Below are positions 7,409 through 15,891 of a DNA stretch of 64,000 bases, one piece after another. Each line of letters starts with the position of its first letter. Position 1 is the first letter of the stretch. A program made the translations under genes and the position numbers. Under the pieces are notes generated by a model. It was not told where the DNA came from. It searched no databases and saw only the letters and a list, made by a program, of their open reading frames with translations. The stretch is from Lysobacteraceae bacterium (lineage in GTDB: Bacteria; Pseudomonadota; Gammaproteobacteria; Xanthomonadales; Rhodanobacteraceae): assembly GCA_028870665.1 (NCBI GenBank), contig JAGWPB010000007.1, positions 1-64,000 of the forward strand. The letters run 5' to 3'.

Positions 7409-8992
7409 ATGGACTTCGACCACATCATCATCGGCGCCGGGTCGTCCGGTTGTGTGCTGGCCAACCGGCTGTCGGCCGACGCACACCGCCGCGTGCTGTT
7501 GCTCGAAGCCGGCGGCCGCGACTGGCATCCTCTCATTCACATGCCCGCGGGCCTGGCCAAACTGGTCGGGCGCAAGGGCATCAACTGGGACTACACGACC
7601 GAGCCCGAGCCGCACCTCGACGGCCGCCGGCTGTGGTGGCCGCGCGGCAAGGTGCTGGGCGGTTCCAGCTCGATCAACGCCATGTGCTACGTCCGCGGCG
7701 TGCCGGCCGACTACGACCGCTGGGCGCGATTGGCTGGCGATCCGCGCTGGAGCTGGGACCGCGCGCTGCCGTATTTCCGCCGCGCCGAGGACAATACGCG
7801 CGGCGCCGACGCCCTGCACGGCGCCGGCGGACCGCTGGGCGTGGCGGATCTGCGTCACGTCAACCCGCTCAGCCGCGTTTTCATCGAAGCCGCCGTCGGC
7901 ACCGGCTTCGCCCGCAACGAGGATTTCAACGGGCTGCAACAGGAAGGCTTCGGCTGCTACCAGGTGACCCAGCGCAACGGTGCGCGCTGTTCGACCGCGA
8001 CCGCGTACCTGAAGCCGGCACGCGGGCGTGAAAATCTCAGCGTGCAGACCGGCGCGCTGGTCGAGCGCGTGCTGATCGAGGATCACCGCGCCGTCGGCGT
8101 GATCCTGCGCGGCGGACGTCGCATCGAGGCCGGCGAAGTGCTGCTGGCCGGCGGCGCGCTGAACTCGCCGCAGCTGCTGATGCTGTCGGGTGTCGGGCCG
8201 GCCGAACAGCTGCGCGCACACGGCATCGAAGTGCGCGTCGATGCCGCCGACGTCGGCGGCAACCTGCAGGACCACCTCGATATCTGCACCCTGGTGACCA
8301 CGCCGCAGAAGATCACTTATGACCGCACCAACGATCTGGCGGTCGCGCTCGAGTTCCTGCTCAAGCGTCAGGGCATCGGCACCTCCAACATCGCCGAGGC
8401 CGGCGGCTTCGTGCGCACACGTCACGCCACCGGCCCGGAGTGCGACATGCAGTTTCACTTCGTGCCGGCCCAGCTCGATGATCACGGCCGCCATCGGCTG
8501 CCCGGTTGCGGCTATACCCTGCACGCCTGCGCCCTGCACCCGCGGAGTCGCGGCCGACTGCGGCTGGCCTCGCGCGACCCCGCGGCGAAGGTACGCATCC
8601 ACGCCAACTACCTCAGCGACGCCGAAGCGCATGATCTGAAGATGCTGATCGAGGGCGTGCACCTGTCGCGGCGGATCCTTGCCGCGACGCCCTTCGATCC
8701 CTTCCGCGGCAGCGAGATCTTCCCCGGCCCCGGCGTGCAGGATGACGCGGCGATCGCGGCATTCGTGCGGCGCAAGGCGGAGACCATCTACCACCCCGTC
8801 GGTACCTGCCGCATGGGCGCCGACGACCGCGCCGTGGTGGACAGCGAGCTGCGCGTGCGCGGCATCGACGGCCTGCGCGTGATCGACGCTTCGGTGATGC
8901 CCGATCTGCCCGGCGGCAACACCAATGCCCCGACGATCATGATCGCCGAACAGGCGGCCGACCTGATTCTCGGTCACGTCACGACCGCCTGA
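7409..8992 (+). CDS. GMC-family FAD oxidoreductase (choline/alcohol dehydrogenase-like)
   Basis: Flavoprotein of 527 residues that oxidises an alcohol to an aldehyde. It has the N-terminal FAD-binding motif GAGSSGCVLANRLS, the first GMC signature around GKVLGGSSSINAMCYVRG, the second signature around GGALNSPQLLMLSGVGP, and the C-terminal catalytic region YHPVGTCRMG with the active-site histidine, followed by GGNTNAPTIMIAEQAA. It is close to BetA- and AlkJ-type enzymes, but no betaine aldehyde dehydrogenase or transporter is adjacent, so the substrate remains open. The ATG at 7409 is preceded by a GAGGGGG purine run. Confidence 0.9.
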   Translation: MDFDHIIIGAGSSGCVLANRLSADAHRRVLLLEAGGRDWHPLIHMPAGLAKLVGRKGINWDYTTEPEPHLDGRRLWWPRGKVLGGSSSINAMCYVRGVPADYDRWARLAGDPRWSWDRALPYFRRAEDNTRGADALHGAGGPLGVADLRHVNPLSRVFIEAAVGTGFARNEDFNGLQQEGFGCYQVTQRNGARCSTATAYLKPARGRENLSVQTGALVERVLIEDHRAVGVILRGGRRIEAGEVLLAGGALNSPQLLMLSGVGPAEQLRAHGIEVRVDAADVGGNLQDHLDICTLVTTPQKITYDRTNDLAVALEFLLKRQGIGTSNIAEAGGFVRTRHATGPECDMQFHFVPAQLDDHGRHRLPGCGYTLHACALHPRSRGRLRLASRDPAAKVRIHANYLSDAEAHDLKMLIEGVHLSRRILAATPFDPFRGSEIFPGPGVQDDAAIAAFVRRKAETIYHPVGTCRMGADDRAVVDSELRVRGIDGLRVIDASVMPDLPGGNTNAPTIMIAEQAADLILGHVTTA

Positions 8993-8995
8993 AAT

Positions 8996-9012
8996 CCGGG
9001 CTTCCGGCCCGG
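8996..9012 (+). terminator. Short hairpin after the GMC gene
   Basis: CCGGGC (8996-9001) and GCCCGG (9007-9012) form a perfect six-pair stem with a five-base loop immediately after the stop codon. The run after it has only scattered Ts (TACCTTTC), so it would be a weak intrinsic terminator. The neighbouring gene converges from the right. Confidence 0.4.
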
Positions 9013-9104
9013 TACCTTTCACCACTCGCGGCTGAAGCAGGCCGCTGCGGGATCCGCAACGGGCATGGGCGAGAGGCAGGCGCCTCGAAAGCGCTGATCC
9101 GGCT

Positions 9105-11099
9105 TCAGTCGCTGCCGTCGAGCTTGAGCGGCAGCGGGCAGTGCATCGCGGCGCAGATCACGCGCAACAGCTCGGCCTCGGCGACGCGCACCTGGCCATC
9201 CTCGCGGATCGCGCGGGTAAGCCCGCGCACCACCAGTTCCTTGCCGGCCGGATTGAGACGATCGAACTGCGCCAGCGCGTCATCGAGGCGCGCCGGCCAG
9301 TCCGCTGGCGGTGCGTAGGCCAGCGTGCGGCCTGGCAACGCCTCCTGCACGGCGAGCTGGAACGCGCGTTGCGCGCCGGCTGCGTCATCGTGACCGAACT
9401 CGGCCACCAGCGCTGCCACCAGCGCGAAAGCATCGCGACAGTCATCCAGCTTCAGCGAGCCGGCGACGAAACCGCGGGCAGGATCGAGCGCGTCCAGGAC
9501 CTGCGTGCGCACCAGCGCGGACAGGCAGTATTCCTCGATCTCGACTCCGCCGTCGGCGTGCGCCAGCGTGTCCAGGATCTGCACCAGCGCCGCCAGCTGC
9601 GCGCGCGGCCGCCGCCGCAGCACCGGAAACACGAGCGCCGCCAGCGGCAGCCGTTGCAGCGGGTGCAACGTGCGCGTCCGTGTCGCGAGCGTCTCGGCTG
9701 CTGCAGCCAGCTCGGAACCCAGCGCCTGGGTGATCTGCGCATGCTGCGCGCTGCGCTGGCCGTCATCCGCGGACAAGGCCAGCGCCAGCACCAGCGCCGG
9801 TGCCTGGGTCGGATCGCGCGCGGCGGCCAGCAGATCGGACGGAATGCCCGCCTGCACCTGTGCGGCATGCGCGTAGTCGCCGGCATCGGCCTGGCCCACC
9901 TGGGCGGCCACCGCCGCCGGCGCCAGCGCGGCGCGCGCGGCGACGGCCGGCAGACCCGGTGCCGCCGGAGCCGCGCCGGGGCTGGCCACGGTCGCCGCCA
10001 GTACGGTCGGCAGCAGACCGGTCAGGCTGGCGCGCGGATCGGCGGGGTTGGCAGCGCGACGCACGTCGGACCAGTCGCGAGCGACCTGCTCGAGTTCACG
10101 CGGGTCGAACTGCGGCTCGAGTGCACGGATGCGCTCGACCAGCGGCGGATGGGTGGCGAACAGCGCCGAATAGGCGCCGGCCTCGCCGAACAGCATGTGC
10201 GAGACCTCTTCGCCGTGGGTATCGGTGAATTGCGAACCGGCCTCGAGCGCGGCGATCTTCTTCAGTGCGCCGGCGATACCGCTGGTCTGGCGCGTGTACT
10301 GCACCGCCGAGGCATCGGCCAGCGATTCGCGCGAACGCGACACGCTGGCCTTGATCAGGCGCCCGAAAAACACGCCGATGCCGCCGACCACCAGCAGGCC
10401 GATGCCGATGAAAACGATCGCGCCGCCGTTGTTGTCGCGGCGCCCGCGCGAGGAGCCGCCCGAGACGCCGCCCCAGTAGCCGGCATAGAGCAGCTGGCGG
10501 CCGATCACGCTCAGCGCAAGGATGCCGAACAGCAGTCCCATCAGGCGGATGTTGATGCGCATGTCGCCGTTGAGCACGTGACTGAACTCGTGCGCGATCA
10601 CGCCCTGCAATTCGTCGCGATTGAGCTGCTGCAGGCAGCCATGGGTCACGCAGACGGCGGCGTCGGCGGGGCTGAAACCGGCGGCGAAGGCATTGATGCC
10701 CGGCTCGTGCTCGAGGATGTAGATCTCCGGCACGGGCACCCCGGAGGCGATCGCCACTTCCTCGATCACGTTGCGCAGGCGGCGCAGGGCGGGATCGGTG
10801 GTGTCCGCGGGCACCAGAGTGGCGCCGACGCCGCGCGCCACCGCTCCGCCGCCGCCGCCAAGACTGGCGGTGCGGTACAACGAGGCCAGCCCGATCACTG
10901 CCAGCACCGCCGCGCTGACACCCGCCAGCGCGCCGATCGGCAGCGCGGTGCCGCCATCGGGACGCTGCGACATCAGCCCGAGAGCGACCACGACCAACGC
11001 GTCCACGGCGACGACGATCGCCAGCACCGCGAGCACGAACAAGGCGACCATGCGACGCGTGTGCCGCCGGGCCCGGTCTTGATGCGCGAAGAAGTCCAT
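9105..11099 (-). CDS. M48-family membrane metallopeptidase with TerB-like tail
   Basis: Inner-membrane zinc protease of 664 residues related to HtpX. Two N-terminal membrane segments (about 18-40 and 53-72) are followed by the M48 domain: VIAHEFSHVLNGD gives the HExxH zinc site and SRSRESLADASAVQYTR the downstream glutamate. Two more hydrophobic segments lie between them. The C-terminal 300 residues are not protease; they end in DGQVRVAEAELLRVICAAM, which resembles TerB-type helical domains. It follows lemA with 16 bases between, a pairing common in proteobacteria and suggestive of a membrane quality-control unit. The function of the tail is inference. Confidence 0.87.
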   Translation of the reverse strand: MDFFAHQDRARRHTRRMVALFVLAVLAIVVAVDALVVVALGLMSQRPDGGTALPIGALAGVSAAVLAVIGLASLYRTASLGGGGGAVARGVGATLVPADTTDPALRRLRNVIEEVAIASGVPVPEIYILEHEPGINAFAAGFSPADAAVCVTHGCLQQLNRDELQGVIAHEFSHVLNGDMRINIRLMGLLFGILALSVIGRQLLYAGYWGGVSGGSSRGRRDNNGGAIVFIGIGLLVVGGIGVFFGRLIKASVSRSRESLADASAVQYTRQTSGIAGALKKIAALEAGSQFTDTHGEEVSHMLFGEAGAYSALFATHPPLVERIRALEPQFDPRELEQVARDWSDVRRAANPADPRASLTGLLPTVLAATVASPGAAPAAPGLPAVAARAALAPAAVAAQVGQADAGDYAHAAQVQAGIPSDLLAAARDPTQAPALVLALALSADDGQRSAQHAQITQALGSELAAAAETLATRTRTLHPLQRLPLAALVFPVLRRRPRAQLAALVQILDTLAHADGGVEIEEYCLSALVRTQVLDALDPARGFVAGSLKLDDCRDAFALVAALVAEFGHDDAAGAQRAFQLAVQEALPGRTLAYAPPADWPARLDDALAQFDRLNPAGKELVVRGLTRAIREDGQVRVAEAELLRVICAAMHCPLPLKLDGSD

Positions 11100-11115
11100 G
11101 CGGTGCCGCCGGTGA

Positions 11116-11703
11116 TCAGCTGAACGAGACCTTCGGCGCCTCGCGCTTGGCCGGATCGTCCATCTCCAGCGGCTGTGCCGGCTGGAAGCCGAAGCTGTTG
11201 GCGACGAACGACGATGGAAACACCTGGCAGCGGTTGTTGTAGTTCATCACGCTGTCGTTGTAGGCCTGGCGTGCGAAGGCGACACGATTCTCGGTGGAGC
11301 TGAGCTCCTCCGACAGTTGCATCATGTTCTGGTTCGCCTTGAGGTCGGGATAGGCCTCGGCGACCGCGAACAGGCGGCCGACGGCCTGGGTCAGCTGGTT
11401 CTCGCTGCCGGCCAGCTGCTGCATCGCCTGCGGGTCACCCGGTTGCGCCTTGGCGCCGGCGAGGCCGTTGACCGCCGCGGTGCGCGCCTGGGTGACCGCT
11501 TCGAGCGTGCCGCGCTCGTGTGCGATGTAGCCCTTGGCGACCTCGACCAGATTCGGAATCAGGTCGTGCCGGCGCGTCAACTGCACGTCGATCTGCGCGA
11601 AGGCGTTCTTGTAGCCGTTTCGCGCGGTCACCAGTCCGTTGTAGATGCCGACAAAGTACAAGACAATCGCAACGATGACGATCAGCACGATGATCGTGGC
11701 CAT
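11116..11703 (-). CDS. lemA: LemA family protein
   Basis: Membrane-anchored helical protein of 195 residues with one N-terminal transmembrane helix (about residues 3-21) and a LemA coiled domain: YNGLVTARNGYKNAFAQIDVQLTRRHDLIPNLVEVAKGY is split over conserved family positions 23-62, and YNDSVMNYNN lies near residue 155. The biochemical role of LemA is unsettled. The start at 11703 is supported by GGGAGGG seven bases upstream. It is the first gene of a lemA-M48 protease pair. It diverges from the serine hydrolase gene at 11774 with about 70 bases between, which must hold both promoters. Confidence 0.9.
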   Translation of the reverse strand: MATIIVLIVIVAIVLYFVGIYNGLVTARNGYKNAFAQIDVQLTRRHDLIPNLVEVAKGYIAHERGTLEAVTQARTAAVNGLAGAKAQPGDPQAMQQLAGSENQLTQAVGRLFAVAEAYPDLKANQNMMQLSEELSSTENRVAFARQAYNDSVMNYNNRCQVFPSSFVANSFGFQPAQPLEMDDPAKREAPKVSFS

Positions 11704-11773
11704 GTCCACACCCTCCCGCACTCGACGCGACGGCCCATCGCCGCGGCGCGAGCATAGCAGCCGCCCTGCGCGC

Positions 11774-13033
11774 ATGCTGGCGCTGCTGCTGGCATGCTGT
11801 GTGCCGCTTCCGGTTGCGGCGGCACAAGCGCGTCCTGCAGCGGGTGCGCGCGGCGCACCCGTGTCCGCTCCGCTGATGCCGCGACGCGACACGCTGCCCG
11901 CGGCACGCGTGAACTCGGCGATCGCCGACTACAACCGCTGGCTCGACGAGATCGCCGCCAAGAATGACGTCGCCGGCCTCGCCACCGCGATCGTGGTCGA
12001 CGGCAAGGTGCGCTACCAGCGCACGCTCGGTTATGCCGACAGTGCCACCGGCGCCAGGGTCACGCCCGCAACCGTGTTCCGCCTGGCTTCGCTGTCGAAG
12101 GCGTTTGCCAGCGCGCTGACCGGCCTGCTGGTGCAGGATGGCCTACTCAAATGGAATACCCGCATCAGCCAGGCGGTGCCGTTCTTCATGCTCAAGAACG
12201 CCACGGATGCGCGCGAGGCCACCGTGGCCGACATCCTCAGCCAGCGCAGCGGACTGCCGCGCAACACCTACGACAACCTGCTCGAGGACAACCAGCCCTA
12301 CCAGGAACTGGCGCGCAAGCTGGACGAGGTCGACATGATCTGTCCGGTCGGTGCCTGCTACAGCTACCAGAACATCGCCTTCGCGCTGATCGGCGACGTG
12401 GTGTACGCGGCGACCGGCGACTTCTTCTATCACCAGGTCGAGAAGCGACTGTTCCTGCCGCTGGGCATGAAAACCGCGACCTACGGCCGCGACGCGCTCG
12501 AGCACAGCGCCAGCTGGGCGCGCCCGCATTACCGCCGTGGCGATCACTGGGTACCGTTCCTGCCCAAGGAAGCCTTTTACCGCGTGCCGCCCGCAGCGGG
12601 CGTCAATGCCAGCCTCGACGACATGGAAAAATGGCTGATCGCGCAGATGGGCTACCGCCCCGGGGTGCTGTCGCCGCAGCTGCTGGCAACCCTGCACACC
12701 CCGCTGGTGGAAACGCCGAGTGAACGCTGGGCCACACCCTGGCGGCGCGCGCGCCTGAAGAACGCGCAGTATGCACTGGGCTGGCGGGTCTACGACTATG
12801 CCGGCGACACCCTGGTCTTCCACGCTGGCGCGGTACAGGGATATCGCGCGATGATCGGCTTCCTGCCGCGTTACGGCATCGGCATGGTGATCCTTTGGAA
12901 CTGCGACAGCCCGACACCGGCAGGACTGATGCCCATGCTGCTCGATCGCCTGCTCGGCCTGCCGCACGAGGACTGGGCCGGACTGCATGCGCGCCCGGCC
13001 CCGCGCTTCCGGCGCCTGCACCATCGCCGCTGA
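11774..13033 (+). CDS. Secreted serine hydrolase, class C beta-lactamase family
   Basis: Exported enzyme of 419 residues with an N-terminal signal peptide (MLALLLACCVPLPVAAAQA). The penicillin-binding-protein-like fold is shown by SLSK (catalytic serine and lysine) near residue 105, YSYQN as the YxN motif near residue 195, and FHAGAVQGY as the KTG-equivalent HxG motif near residue 350. These proteins include esterases, D-aminopeptidases and AmpC relatives; the HAG variant is more usual in esterase or peptidase members than in true cephalosporinases, so antibiotic resistance should not be assumed. The frame is open upstream, but the signal peptide fixes the start. Confidence 0.87.
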   Translation: MLALLLACCVPLPVAAAQARPAAGARGAPVSAPLMPRRDTLPAARVNSAIADYNRWLDEIAAKNDVAGLATAIVVDGKVRYQRTLGYADSATGARVTPATVFRLASLSKAFASALTGLLVQDGLLKWNTRISQAVPFFMLKNATDAREATVADILSQRSGLPRNTYDNLLEDNQPYQELARKLDEVDMICPVGACYSYQNIAFALIGDVVYAATGDFFYHQVEKRLFLPLGMKTATYGRDALEHSASWARPHYRRGDHWVPFLPKEAFYRVPPAAGVNASLDDMEKWLIAQMGYRPGVLSPQLLATLHTPLVETPSERWATPWRRARLKNAQYALGWRVYDYAGDTLVFHAGAVQGYRAMIGFLPRYGIGMVILWNCDSPTPAGLMPMLLDRLLGLPHEDWAGLHARPAPRFRRLHHRR

Positions 13034-13037
13034 TGCC

Positions 13038-13658
13038 GTGCTGATCACCGAGACCCTGCTGCTGCTGGGCCTTGACCCGCGCCGCGGGGTGCTGGCCGTG
13101 CAACGCCGCGGTGTCGGCATGCAGGGCCTGTCCGCAGCCGCCTTGCTGGCCGACCTGATCGTGCTCGACCGCCTGCGCCCGGCGGGACGTGGCGATCTCG
13201 TGGCGGAATCCGCGGTGCCCGCGGCACATGTCCTGCTGACCGAGGCCTTGCAACGCCTCGGCACCCGCAGCCTGACGCCGGCGCAGGCGCTGCTGCGAGT
13301 CGGACAGGGCATCCATCGGCTGCCGCAACGCGTGCTGGACGGACTGGCACGACGCGACCTGCTGCATCGGATACCCAACGTGAGGGGATTTCCGGCGCTG
13401 GGCGTGCGCTATCCGCTGCGTTCGGTGCAGGCGCGCCAGGATGCCGAGCAAGTGGCACGATCAGCCGCCGGGGCGCCGACCACGGTACGGTCACTGGCAC
13501 TGCTGCAGCTGCTGGACACCGCGGGCCTGCTCACGACTTTCCTCGACGCCGGACTCCACGAGCGCGCCACTCGCGCCCTGCTCGGCATCGAGTCAGCGGA
13601 CCCGCAGGATCCCGGCCTGCTCGCCCTGGCACGACTGCGCCGCGCGCTGCTCGACTGA
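13038..13658 (+). CDS. GPP34 (Golgi phosphoprotein 3-like) family protein
   Basis: Predicted 206-residue helical protein resembling bacterial members of the GPP34/GOLPH3 family: ETLLLLGLDPRRG at the N-terminus, GLSAAALLADLIVLDRL, VLDGLARRDLLHRI, RYPLRS, and the late LALLQLLDTAGLLTTFLDA. In eukaryotes these proteins bind phosphatidylinositol-4-phosphate; the bacterial role is unknown. The GTG at 13038 lies 5 bases after the hydrolase stop and is chosen as start. An ATG at 12987 inside that gene is in frame and cannot be excluded. It is probably co-transcribed with the hydrolase. Confidence 0.72.
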   Translation: MLITETLLLLGLDPRRGVLAVQRRGVGMQGLSAAALLADLIVLDRLRPAGRGDLVAESAVPAAHVLLTEALQRLGTRSLTPAQALLRVGQGIHRLPQRVLDGLARRDLLHRIPNVRGFPALGVRYPLRSVQARQDAEQVARSAAGAPTTVRSLALLQLLDTAGLLTTFLDAGLHERATRALLGIESADPQDPGLLALARLRRALLD

Positions 13659-13792
13659 CGAGCCGGATCCGTCAGCGGTACCGTCCGTCCGATCCGTACC
13701 TCGCGCATGCGCCGGCGTTCGCGCCGAGACAACCGCAGCTGCACCGGACCGATGTCCGGCATGCCCGCCGGGCAGCCTGACGAGATTCGCGA

Positions 13793-14797
13793 TCAGCCTC
13801 CACCGAGCTTGAACTCGAGTTTGCGCTTGAGTACGACGGCGGTCGGCGTGCCGTTGATCAGCGCCGGTTTGAACTGCCAGCGTGCAACCGCCTCGGTTGC
13901 CGCACGATCGAAGATCCGCCGCGGCTGCGAGTCGACCACGTGCGCATTGGACACGCTGCCGTCGGCGGTAACGGTGAACTCGACCTCGACCCAGCCCTGC
14001 TCGTTGTCGCGCGCCGCCTGCATCGGGTACTTCGGCGGCACCATGCGGGTGATCTGCGCGTCGCGATTCTGGGCGGCAACCGGAGCTGCCGGCTTCACCA
14101 CGGCCGCTGGAGCCGGAGCCGGATGCGCCGCCTCGGGCGCGGGTTTCGGCGCTGCTTCCGATGCCTGGCTGGCGGCCTGTGCCTTCTGCGCCGCCTGCTG
14201 CGCGGCGAGCAACTGCTGTTGCTGTACGGCTTGCTGCTTGGCCAATTCCTGCTGCTTCGCCTGCTGGGCGCTGGACGCAAGCTTGCGCGCCGCATCGAGC
14301 TTTGCGCGCAGAATGGTCAGCGTGTAGTTGTTGGGATCGGCCTTGGCCAGCAGGTCGATCTCGCGCTGGGCCTCGTCCAGGTTGCCCTGGTTGACCGCCT
14401 GCTCGACGACCGGTTCGGCAAAGGGAAAGATCTCGCGCAGTGCGCCCTGCGCGTCTCGGTTCTTCGGGTCCTTGGCCAGCACGCTGACGTAGTATTCCAC
14501 CGCATTGTCGCCGGCGGGCGCGACCAGACGTTGTGCGGCCAGCGCCTTGCGCGCTTCGGCCAGCAGTTGGTCGACGCTCATCGTCTCGAGCCGATTGGCG
14601 CTGACGGCCGGTGCCGCCGCAGCGGTGGCCGGTGTCTTGGCTGCCTGCGTCGGCGCCGGCGCCGCGTGCTGCGGCGGCCTGAGAATCAGGAACCATGCCG
14701 CGGCGGCAAGCAGGATCACGATCACCAGGATCGCGATTGCGGTGGTGGTGGTGGCGCCGCGCTGACTGCGGCGAATCGAGCGGATATGCAGGGCCAT
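13793..14797 (-). CDS. TonB family protein with long periplasmic stalk
   Basis: Envelope protein of 334 residues: a short basic cytoplasmic end, one transmembrane helix (about 18-40), a Pro/Ala linker, a helical region (about 70-170), a Gln/Ala-rich coiled stretch (about 170-215), a Pro/Ala spacer, and a C-terminal TonB domain (about 245-334) with VPPKYPMQAARDNEQGWVEVEF and ARWQFKPA. TonB proteins transmit proton-motive force to outer-membrane receptors, but no exbB/exbD or receptor genes are adjacent. Many such stand-alone TonB-domain proteins in Xanthomonadales are of unproven function. The ATG at 14797 gives a normal cytoplasmic tail; the longer open frame adds nothing recognisable. Confidence 0.82.
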   Translation of the reverse strand: MALHIRSIRRSQRGATTTTAIAILVIVILLAAAAWFLILRPPQHAAPAPTQAAKTPATAAAAPAVSANRLETMSVDQLLAEARKALAAQRLVAPAGDNAVEYYVSVLAKDPKNRDAQGALREIFPFAEPVVEQAVNQGNLDEAQREIDLLAKADPNNYTLTILRAKLDAARKLASSAQQAKQQELAKQQAVQQQQLLAAQQAAQKAQAASQASEAAPKPAPEAAHPAPAPAAVVKPAAPVAAQNRDAQITRMVPPKYPMQAARDNEQGWVEVEFTVTADGSVSNAHVVDSQPRRIFDRAATEAVARWQFKPALINGTPTAVVLKRKLEFKLGGG

Positions 14798-15120
14798 GGC
14801 CGGAACCGTCGTGTGGATGCGGGAAACCGCGCCCCCCGTTGTCCCCCTTCGGAACAGGCGGGCATCAGCCCGCCACGGCGCGATCGCGATCACGTTACCG
14901 ACAACCGCCGTCTCCGGCAATCGCAAAAAGTCCGAAGACACAAAATGAAACGCCCCGCATGGAGCGGGGCGCACCTCGCTGGGCGAGGCCTCCCCCTGCG
15001 CTGGGCAGTCGCAGGGGGAGCGAGCAGGAGTGAAACACGATCTTATTGGTTGTGCGCCTTTCTCTTGAGAATGCCAAGGTGGCGCGAGCCACCCTGGCAG
15101 CGGTCGCCTGTACAGGCTTC
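14798..15120. other. Gap rich in inverted repeats
   Basis: No gene is seen in these 323 bases. The right two thirds hold a series of perfect or near-perfect hairpins: CGCCCCGC/GCGGGGCG (14951-14971), CCTCGC/GCGAGG (14974-14988), an 11-pair stem 14990-15000 with 15010-15020, an imperfect stem around GGTGGC GCGA GCCACC (about 15072-15100), and the palindrome GCCTGTACAGGC (15106-15117). The first acts as a plausible terminator on the minus strand. The others would lie in the 3' untranslated region of the metJ-like mRNA. Confidence 0.6.
14940..14971 (-). terminator. Intrinsic terminator of the metJ-like gene
   Basis: On the minus strand CGCCCCGC, a TCCAT loop and GCGGGGCG are followed by TTTCATTTTG. 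An eight-pair GC stem and a T-rich run form a convincing rho-independent terminator about 150 bases downstream of the metJ-like stop codon. Confidence 0.7.
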
Positions 15121-15546
15121 CTACTTGGCAGCCTTTTTCGCTGCCGGCTTCTTCGCGGCGGCCTTCCTGGCCGGCTTCTTCGCCGCTGCGGTCTTGCGCG
15201 CAGTGGTGGCCTTGGCCTTGACGGTCTTCTTCACGGCCTTCTTTGCAGTTGACTTCTTCGCGGCCGGTTTCTTGGCAGCGGGTTTCTTTGCAGCTTTCTT
15301 GGTCATAGCCATAGTTCGTCTCAGCTCCTCGTCAGTTGGCAGTGGTTGCCCAGTAAAAGCGTGCAGGAACGCCTCACACAGCAAGTCGCTGTTCGTGGCG
15401 TGCCGAAGATTGTTGACTTGGCGACGCGTGCGCTCGTCAGCGAGCAGACGCAGCACGTGCACCGGGACGGAAACGGTGACCTTGCGGACCGCACCCGCCT
15501 TGCTGCCGTGCTCGATGTAGGGATCGATGAATCGATTGGCCGCCAT
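15121..15546 (-). CDS. metJ: MetJ-like methionine repressor fused to histone-H1-like Lys/Ala tail
   Basis: Residues 1-77 match the DNA-binding core of Met[29 protein letters not shown] (the ribbon and first helix), [17 protein letters not shown] and [16 protein letters not shown], nearly identical to E. coli over the dimer and ribbon-helix-helix region. MetJ binds SAM and represses methionine genes. The usual C-terminal region (helix C of the 104-residue E. coli protein) is absent. Instead residues 82-141 are a Lys/Ala/Pro tail of AAKKPAAKK-type repeats, as in bacterial H1-like proteins. Two in-frame ATGs (15312 and 15306, Met79 and Met81) sit exactly at the junction, so a separate tail protein could also be made. 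No Shine-Dalgarno is visible before the first ATG. Confidence 0.85.
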   Translation of the reverse strand: MAANRFIDPYIEHGSKAGAVRKVTVSVPVHVLRLLADERTRRQVNNLRHATNSDLLCEAFLHAFTGQPLPTDEELRRTMAMTKKAAKKPAAKKPAAKKSTAKKAVKKTVKAKATTARKTAAAKKPARKAAAKKPAAKKAAK

Positions 15547-15577
15547 GATTTTTTATATCGCGCGCTTTCGGGCGCAA

Positions 15578-15606
15578 AAGCTATTCCGGTCTTTCACACG
15601 TGTCAA
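15578..15606 (-). promoter_or_regulatory. Promoter of the metJ-like gene
   Basis: On the minus strand a perfect TTGACA -35 (15606-15601), a 17-base spacer and TAGCTT as a weak -10 (15583-15578) lie about 32 bases before the ATG. Transcription would start near 15571 and give a leader of about 25 bases without a clear ribosome site. Confidence 0.6.
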
Positions 15607-15694
15607 TGGATATTGTGCGGCGATTCACCGGGGGATCGTCGGCGACCACGATGGCGCGACAGCCCGGCCGCCTTTCCGGATCGACTTCCGATTT

Positions 15695-15730
15695 AGTCAA
15701 ATGGACGTCTATACGTCTTTATGTCCATTT
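15695..15730. promoter_or_regulatory. Met-box array, probable MetJ operator
   Basis: Adjacent octamers GGACGTCT (15703-15710) and ATACGTCT (15711-15718) each match the met-box consensus AGACGTCT at seven of eight positions. A weaker third unit TTATGTCC (15719-15726) follows in register. The array is bracketed by the inverted repeat AAATGGAC (15699-15706) / GTCCATTT (15723-15730). MetJ binds tandem met boxes cooperatively. The site is about 95 bases upstream of the visible metJ -35, so it may act on another, weaker start or on a lost neighbour. Confidence 0.65.
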
Positions 15731-15891
15731 ACTTTCACCGGACACGAATCGCCGAAAGCCTTGCGGCACAAGCGATCCGGGGCATCCGCAGGCGATCGCG
15801 GAAAGGCGATGCGAGCGCACCTCGACCCGGGGCCGGCCTGGCCTCGGAGCGCCCGACGGATCCGCTCCGGGCCGCCGGGAGGCGTCGGGGA

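Larger units (their letters stand above)
15547..15891. other. Regulatory gap upstream of the metJ-like gene
   Basis: No convincing gene lies in these 345 bases between the metJ-like start and the gcvPA stop. Part of the stretch is visibly less GC-rich than its surroundings. It contains a sigma-70-like promoter close to metJ and an array of met-box-like octamers further upstream (both listed separately). A small open frame beginning near 15600 has no codon-use or family support and runs into the antisense of gcvPA. Confidence 0.6.

Noticed and set aside
11774-13033. True AmpC beta-lactamase
   Set aside because: The SxxK and YxN motifs fit the superfamily, but the third motif is HAG rather than KTG, so the resistance label is not supported.
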